Both the position numbers and the translations under genes were made by a program. This document shows positions 60,188 to 64,000 of a stretch of 64,000 nt of DNA, one piece after another. The DNA is from Erythrophleum ivorense (Eukaryota; Streptophyta; Magnoliopsida; Fabales; Fabaceae): positions 47,889,283 through 47,953,282 of the forward strand of contig JAIUCV010000003.1 of the NCBI GenBank assembly GCA_026724425.1. The letters run 5' to 3'. Numbering within the stretch: position 1 is the stretch's first letter; the number at the start of each line of letters is the position of its first letter. A model generated the notes under the pieces. The model was not told where the DNA came from and made no database searches. It saw only the letters and a program-made list of their open reading frames with translations.

Positions 60188-60253
60188 CTTATTAACACTA
60201 GGACCAAGTTCTTGCAGAGCCCTGCTTCTTTCTGCTATTCTTTCTCTACACAA
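60188..60253 (-). pseudogene. Orphan bHLH transcription factor exon
   Basis: Exactly 66 bases between an ACAACAG acceptor and a GTATTG donor encode 22 residues with the core RERIAER and RALQELGP, ending VNK. In UNE12/LRL-type bHLH genes an exon of this size encodes the DNA-binding basic region and helix 1 (LRRERIAERM...ALQELVP..NK) with splice sites at the same places, as I recall that family. Changes include Arg to Cys at residue 2 and Val to Gly in the helix. I found neither the preceding exon (ATDPHSIAER type) nor the following one (TDKASMLDEI type) nearby. It is thus a captured or decayed exon, not a gene. Short length limits certainty. Confidence 0.62.
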
Positions 60254-60829
60254 CTGTTGTCAAAAGGTAACCTGCAACATATTGGCAATTATTAGGCACT
60301 AAAGTGTCTAGCAATGAACCCCCAAAAAAAATTACATTTTTCCGGCAAGCAATAAATGTTTTAAAAAAAGAGTCCAACTAGTTCACCCATTCTATAACGG
60401 AAGAAATAAAACCAAAGATAATACTATGAAGATTAGTTGTTTTATGTTTTTGGTTAGTGTCTAGGTAGCTTGATTAGTTGATCTAATTCTATATATTGCA
60501 TAAAGTACAGTAGGAATTATATAGAAGGTTATCCAACTACATGCAACTGGCTGTTAAGAATTTTTGCAACTGGCAGTTAAGAATTTTTTACATTTTCTTC
60601 CTCAAAAGTGCACTTTCTAAGATAGTCTTTGCTTCGAGCACAGGGAGAGTACACACGTGTTATTTAAAAAAAAGGTGATATTGAACCATGAGGAATTGAC
60701 GATTTCAAAATACGTAGCAATATGATGACCACTAATGAAGCAAGTTTTTGATGAAGCTAAAGAGAAAAAGTATAAAGGAAAAAGGTAGTATAGATTCCAC
60801 GTTGAAAACAAAATCATGTCTTGCAAATC
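60254..60829. other. No gene recognised
   Basis: AT-rich DNA. A short direct duplication near 60545-60590 (CAACTGGCTGTTAAGAATTTTT followed by a near copy) is the only structure noted. Confidence 0.5.
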
Positions 60830-60834
60830 ACCAA

Positions 60835-61090
60835 AGCAGTGAGCAAGCTCTGAATAGAGTTTATACTCAATTCCAAACCAAAGCCGAGGAAAAGTCATGC
60901 TCAAAATTCACTAAGACAGCACGCAGATTCATAACAGGATTTTCATAAGGGTTCCAAGCTAAGACCTAAGCTAAAATCATGCTTAAGATCAATAGGGAAG
61001 CAAGCACACTGAAAAGAGTTTACACACAATTCCAACCCACAAACTAGGCTTAAAGTTATGCTCAAAAGTCACTAGGACAGCAAGCACCCT
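60835..61090 (+). repeat. Two-unit imperfect direct repeat, about 160 bases apart
   Basis: Unit 1 (about 60838-60916) and unit 2 (about 61000-61086) share the order GCAAGC...TGAA, AGAGTTTAYACWCAATTCCAA, ATGCTCAAAA and CACTAGGACAGCA-like words. A weaker third relative starts near 62288 (AGCAAGCTTTGAAC). Function unknown; probably an old repeat. Confidence 0.6.
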
Positions 61091-61939
61091 TTCCATTGCA
61101 GTCCTTTGCTTTGGTAGACTAGGGAGAGGTCTGAAAACGTGCTTCTCAACTCCCATTTGAATATGTAAAACCTACTTGAATAATGAGTTGTATACACTTT
61201 GCATTTATATTTATTTAAAGCTGGCCCAAAAAAAAACCAAACTTTTATTATCGAAGTAGTCACAGCTTGTCTTAAAACCTAAAATATGGATATATAGGAA
61301 GAAAGGCTGAGAGAAGTGTGAAGGGAATCAATTTAAAAGTAGTATAGCTTATAGCTATATTCTAAAGCAAAGGCAAGCAGCAGCATCAAGTGGGAAGCAT
61401 GCCTACATTCATGCCCTTTTGGATATAGATAAGCTCTGGGTTTGGTTGGGATTATAGATATGCAAGATTCAGTTTGGGGAATGTTATTCTTAATTAGTTC
61501 TTATTCTACCCACCACCTCACGTGTACAGCTCATTTCCAAGCCATGTGTGGCCACTCTTCTTTATTTTTTTATTTTTCTAAAATATAAATATGGCACATA
61601 CACAGATATGAAGCCACGTATCCCTTTTCTGGGGAGATGCTAGTTGTTTGGTAATTAAATTGTGATCTTCATCGAACGTCAGTGCACATATACCATAAAG
61701 TTAAATCTAATATAACCTAAAAGCAATGAAATTTCATATTTATTCACTCACAATGTATATATATATGTCAATATTTAGCTCTTTAAAATTTAAAATTTCA
61801 AAATACTAAACAATCTCAAACCCTCCCAGCAACCTAAAATTATCTAACACAAGGGAAGTGCATCCTCATCTTCAACTTTCAAAATCAAACAAAAAAAACT
61901 TGATTTTTAATTGGAAAACTTGAAAAAGAGTTTGAAACA

Positions 61940-62215
61940 GGGGACACCTGTATTATTTCATCGAATCCGAACTATCTTTGTTTAGGAATATGGGGGCCCA
62001 CCACAGATAGATGCCTCGGCTTTTTTTACAACTCATTTCCTTCCCCAAGGGATCGCTTCGCAAGGGAGATAAAGAAAACTAAATTACGATTGCTTTAGTG
62101 ATTGGTCTCTTTCCTAGACCTTGTTTTAAGCTTTAACGGAGAAAGCGAAGCTTTAGGTTACTAGTAGCATATAGGGAGAGGATGGAATTCAATTGCTTAT
62201 TAAAGTAAAAGCCTT
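61940..62215. other. Possible organellar DNA insertion
   Basis: This stretch is less AT-rich than its surroundings and has words such as GGGATCGCTTCGCAAGGGAG and GAAAGCGAAGCTTTAGG that resemble plant mitochondrial spacer DNA. I recognise no mitochondrial gene in it, so this is a hint only. Confidence 0.3.
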
Positions 62216-62514
62216 TCTCCTATCCAAAATCACTCATCCACAGCTTTGTCTCTGACATCAGGAAGAATGGAATGAAGGGGACAGTAAGCAAGCTTTGAAC
62301 ATGATCTATGTCAAATTCTAAGCTAAATTGCACCATTAAAATCACACATGTCTTTGTACAGTATTTTATCTCACAACCAAGATTGAAAGTGAACTTAAAT
62401 CATGTCAAACACACAGAACACAAATATATATTGTGATCAATAAAATAACACAAATATATATATATATCACAGAACATAAATAGGATAAGAAATACGTGAA
62501 TGAGGGGAGGAGAG

Positions 62515-62531
62515 GGAGAGAGAGAGAGAGA
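62515..62531 (+). repeat. GA microsatellite
   Basis: An uninterrupted GA run of about eight units; a short TA run lies just upstream at about 62456-62468. Confidence 0.9.
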
Positions 62532-62539
62532 TAATGTAC

Positions 62540-63296
62540 GTAACAAGACCTCAATCTTTATACACAAGGGATCCTGAAGCCCTATCGCATCCACCGCCAG
62601 ATGGTCCAAATTCAGGGTATATAGTAATCCAAGATGAAGAAGCTAAGACTCACTATTGTTTTGGCTTGTGCAAGAAAGGCATCAGTAACCTGCCATTACT
62701 GTAGAACAAGAATGTAATAGTTGACTATACACAAGGAAGTGCAGCTGCCATTGAAGTTTATCAAGATAAGGTCATCTTCATTCCTGTTCTTAATCAAACA
62801 ATTATAAAAGACAGTTGCTTTTTCTAACTTCCCATCCATTGAAACATTAAAAGGGTGGGATAGATGTTTTCTACATTTTCTTACAATGATTCAAGTATAT
62901 GACTCTGAAGCATTGCTCTGTTAAGCTCCACTTTTTCATTTTGAATGGGAACAATGTACAAATCACTCGTTTAAGTGAACTAAAAGGGACAATGCATTCA
63001 GGAGATGATGTTTGCTGCTCTTGTAAAACCTTTTGAGGAATATTGACACCTTGAAAATGCTTGAGAAAATCCAAAACAAACAGAACAATATAATCTTGCA
63101 GAGAAATTTCCTTGTTAATAGCTTAACCCAGATCTGCCCATCTAGATACATGAGAGCCAGTAAAAGAAGCTAGAGATAAAAACAAAGGTGGAGAAGCTAG
63201 ATCTAAATACTTTGCTGCTAATGGCTTCTATTACTAACATCAGATTCAGATTGAGGGAGAAAGACAGAGGTAGAACAAAAAATACCACCTACGAAG
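62540..63296. other. No gene recognised
   Basis: Moderately AT-rich DNA with small frames under 70 codons on minus and no motif. It could be intron or untranslated sequence of a minus-strand gene whose first exon would be at 63361-63480. Confidence 0.4.
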
Positions 63297-63323
63297 TATA
63301 TATATATATATATATATATATCC
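63297..63323 (+). repeat. TA microsatellite
   Basis: An uninterrupted TA run of 13 units. Confidence 0.95.
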
Positions 63324-63360
63324 ATTTTCACTAAGGAAAGGAAAAGAGAGACAAACCTTA

Positions 63361-63482
63361 ACTACCAGAGAGAGACGATGACCTTCGATGGAGCTTCAGA
63401 CAGCAGCTGCGACAAGCTTTGAACGAAGAGGAAAGAGAATGGTTTAGGGCTTTTGGCGGAGGGGGATGGTGTGGATGTAATT
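63361..63482 (-). other. Candidate non-coding first exon on minus
   Basis: Read on minus, this is pyrimidine-rich with AAAGCCCTAAACC, GCTGCTGTCTGAAG and TCTCTCTCTGG, and ends AGTTAAG/GTTTGTCTCTC, a plausible splice donor. The richer GC content and CT runs are usual for plant 5' leaders. No downstream coding exon was found, so this stays a suggestion. Confidence 0.3.
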
Positions 63483-64000
63483 TTGTTTGTACTGGGTCTT
63501 CTATCTTCTAAATGGTTAACAAATTTGTATATTTATTTCATGAATATTTATTATTATTTTTAGATCTTTTAATTAAAATATAATAATTATATAGTTTAAT
63601 TGAAAAAATTATATAATTATTTATAAAAATTATATATTTGTCATGATATTATTAAAAAAATATACTTATTATATTTTAATTAAAAAATCTAAAAACAAAA
63701 ATATATAGAGGTGTATATAATTTTCTTTCTTATGGAAAAGTAGAATTTTGAGAAATAAGATTTCATTCTTGTATTCCATCAGTTTTATATTAAAATTAAA
63801 TTATTTTAGTTTCAAATTCGAATAATTTTTGTAATAAATTAATTTGGTTTAACAATCATTTTAATCCTTTAATTAACTTATGTATTTTAGTTTATTCCAT
63901 TAACTTGCCACATCCATTATTTTTTGTTAACTTATTATTTTGAAACACTAAATGAAGCTTAGGAATTAAATTGAAATAAATAAATAAGTTAAAGGATCAA
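63483..64000. other. Very AT-rich terminal stretch
   Basis: Long A and T runs with partly self-complementary ATATAATTAT words around 63580-63720; no gene or clear repeat boundary. Confidence 0.5.

Noticed and set aside
1..64000. CRISPR arrays, rRNA, tRNA genes, bacterial operons
   Set aside because: None seen; spaced repeats found are degenerate LTR motifs, and the genome context is plant nuclear DNA.

Overview
The window looks like repeat-rich nuclear DNA of a eudicot plant. It holds Ty3/gypsy LTR retrotransposons with long (2.4-3.9 kb) LTRs, a RepHel/RPA-type Helitron, a CACTA transposon end and an intron-containing terpene synthase gene relic with plant exon structure. I found no intact protein-coding gene, rRNA, tRNA, CRISPR array or bacterial-type operon. 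Every recognisable coding region is broken. All identifications come from reading the translated sequence; no database search was possible.

Layout. (1) 1-10655: the right-hand part of a Tekay/Del-like Ty3/gypsy retrotransposon on + (gag, protease, RT, RNase H, integrase with chromodomain-like tail, 3' LTR). A solo LTR on - (1245-4409) sits in its gag/protease junction. (2) 10656-31024: the minus-strand remains of a Helitron. It carries a RepHel gene (HUH replicase plus PIF1-type helicase) and two RPA70-like gene fragments. It is cut by solo LTRs at 11530-13900 and 16867-24145, and the second of these contains another solo LTR at 18545-22048. The Tekay-like element lies in the helicase, and an LTR element starts inside the second RPA fragment. 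(3) 31025-42009: a LARD-like element with a 5' LTR, PBS, 4.6 kb non-coding interior, PPT and a truncated 3' LTR. (4) 42042-51287: a diverged minus-strand LTR split by two younger solo LTRs (42453-45312 and 45602-49450). (5) 51288-53629: unassigned DNA. (6) 53630-57422: a minus-strand terpene synthase pseudogene with six of the usual seven exons traceable. (7) 57661-58205: one CACTA transposon end. (8) 58206-64000: AT-rich DNA with an orphan bHLH exon, diverged repeats, a possible organellar insertion and microsatellites.

LTR families used below: family A starts TGTAACATCC and ends near GGTGTTACA (about 3.2-3.85 kb); family B is the Tekay-like LTR (2.77-2.86 kb, starts TGTTACACC or a variant); family C is the 2.37 kb LTR at 11530-13900. 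Six of the LTR copies are solo LTRs with perfect or one-mismatch 5-bp target duplications. This implies repeated insertion followed by LTR-LTR recombination. The relative order is clear from nesting: the Helitron is oldest, then the Tekay-like, family A and family C insertions, then LTRs inside LTRs.

The most notable object is the Helitron, which becomes recognisable only when the LTR insertions are mentally removed. Its parts (HUH replicase, helicase and two RPA-like single-strand-binding proteins, all on one strand) are those of a rolling-circle transposon. I saw no evidence for an undescribed defence or metabolic system.
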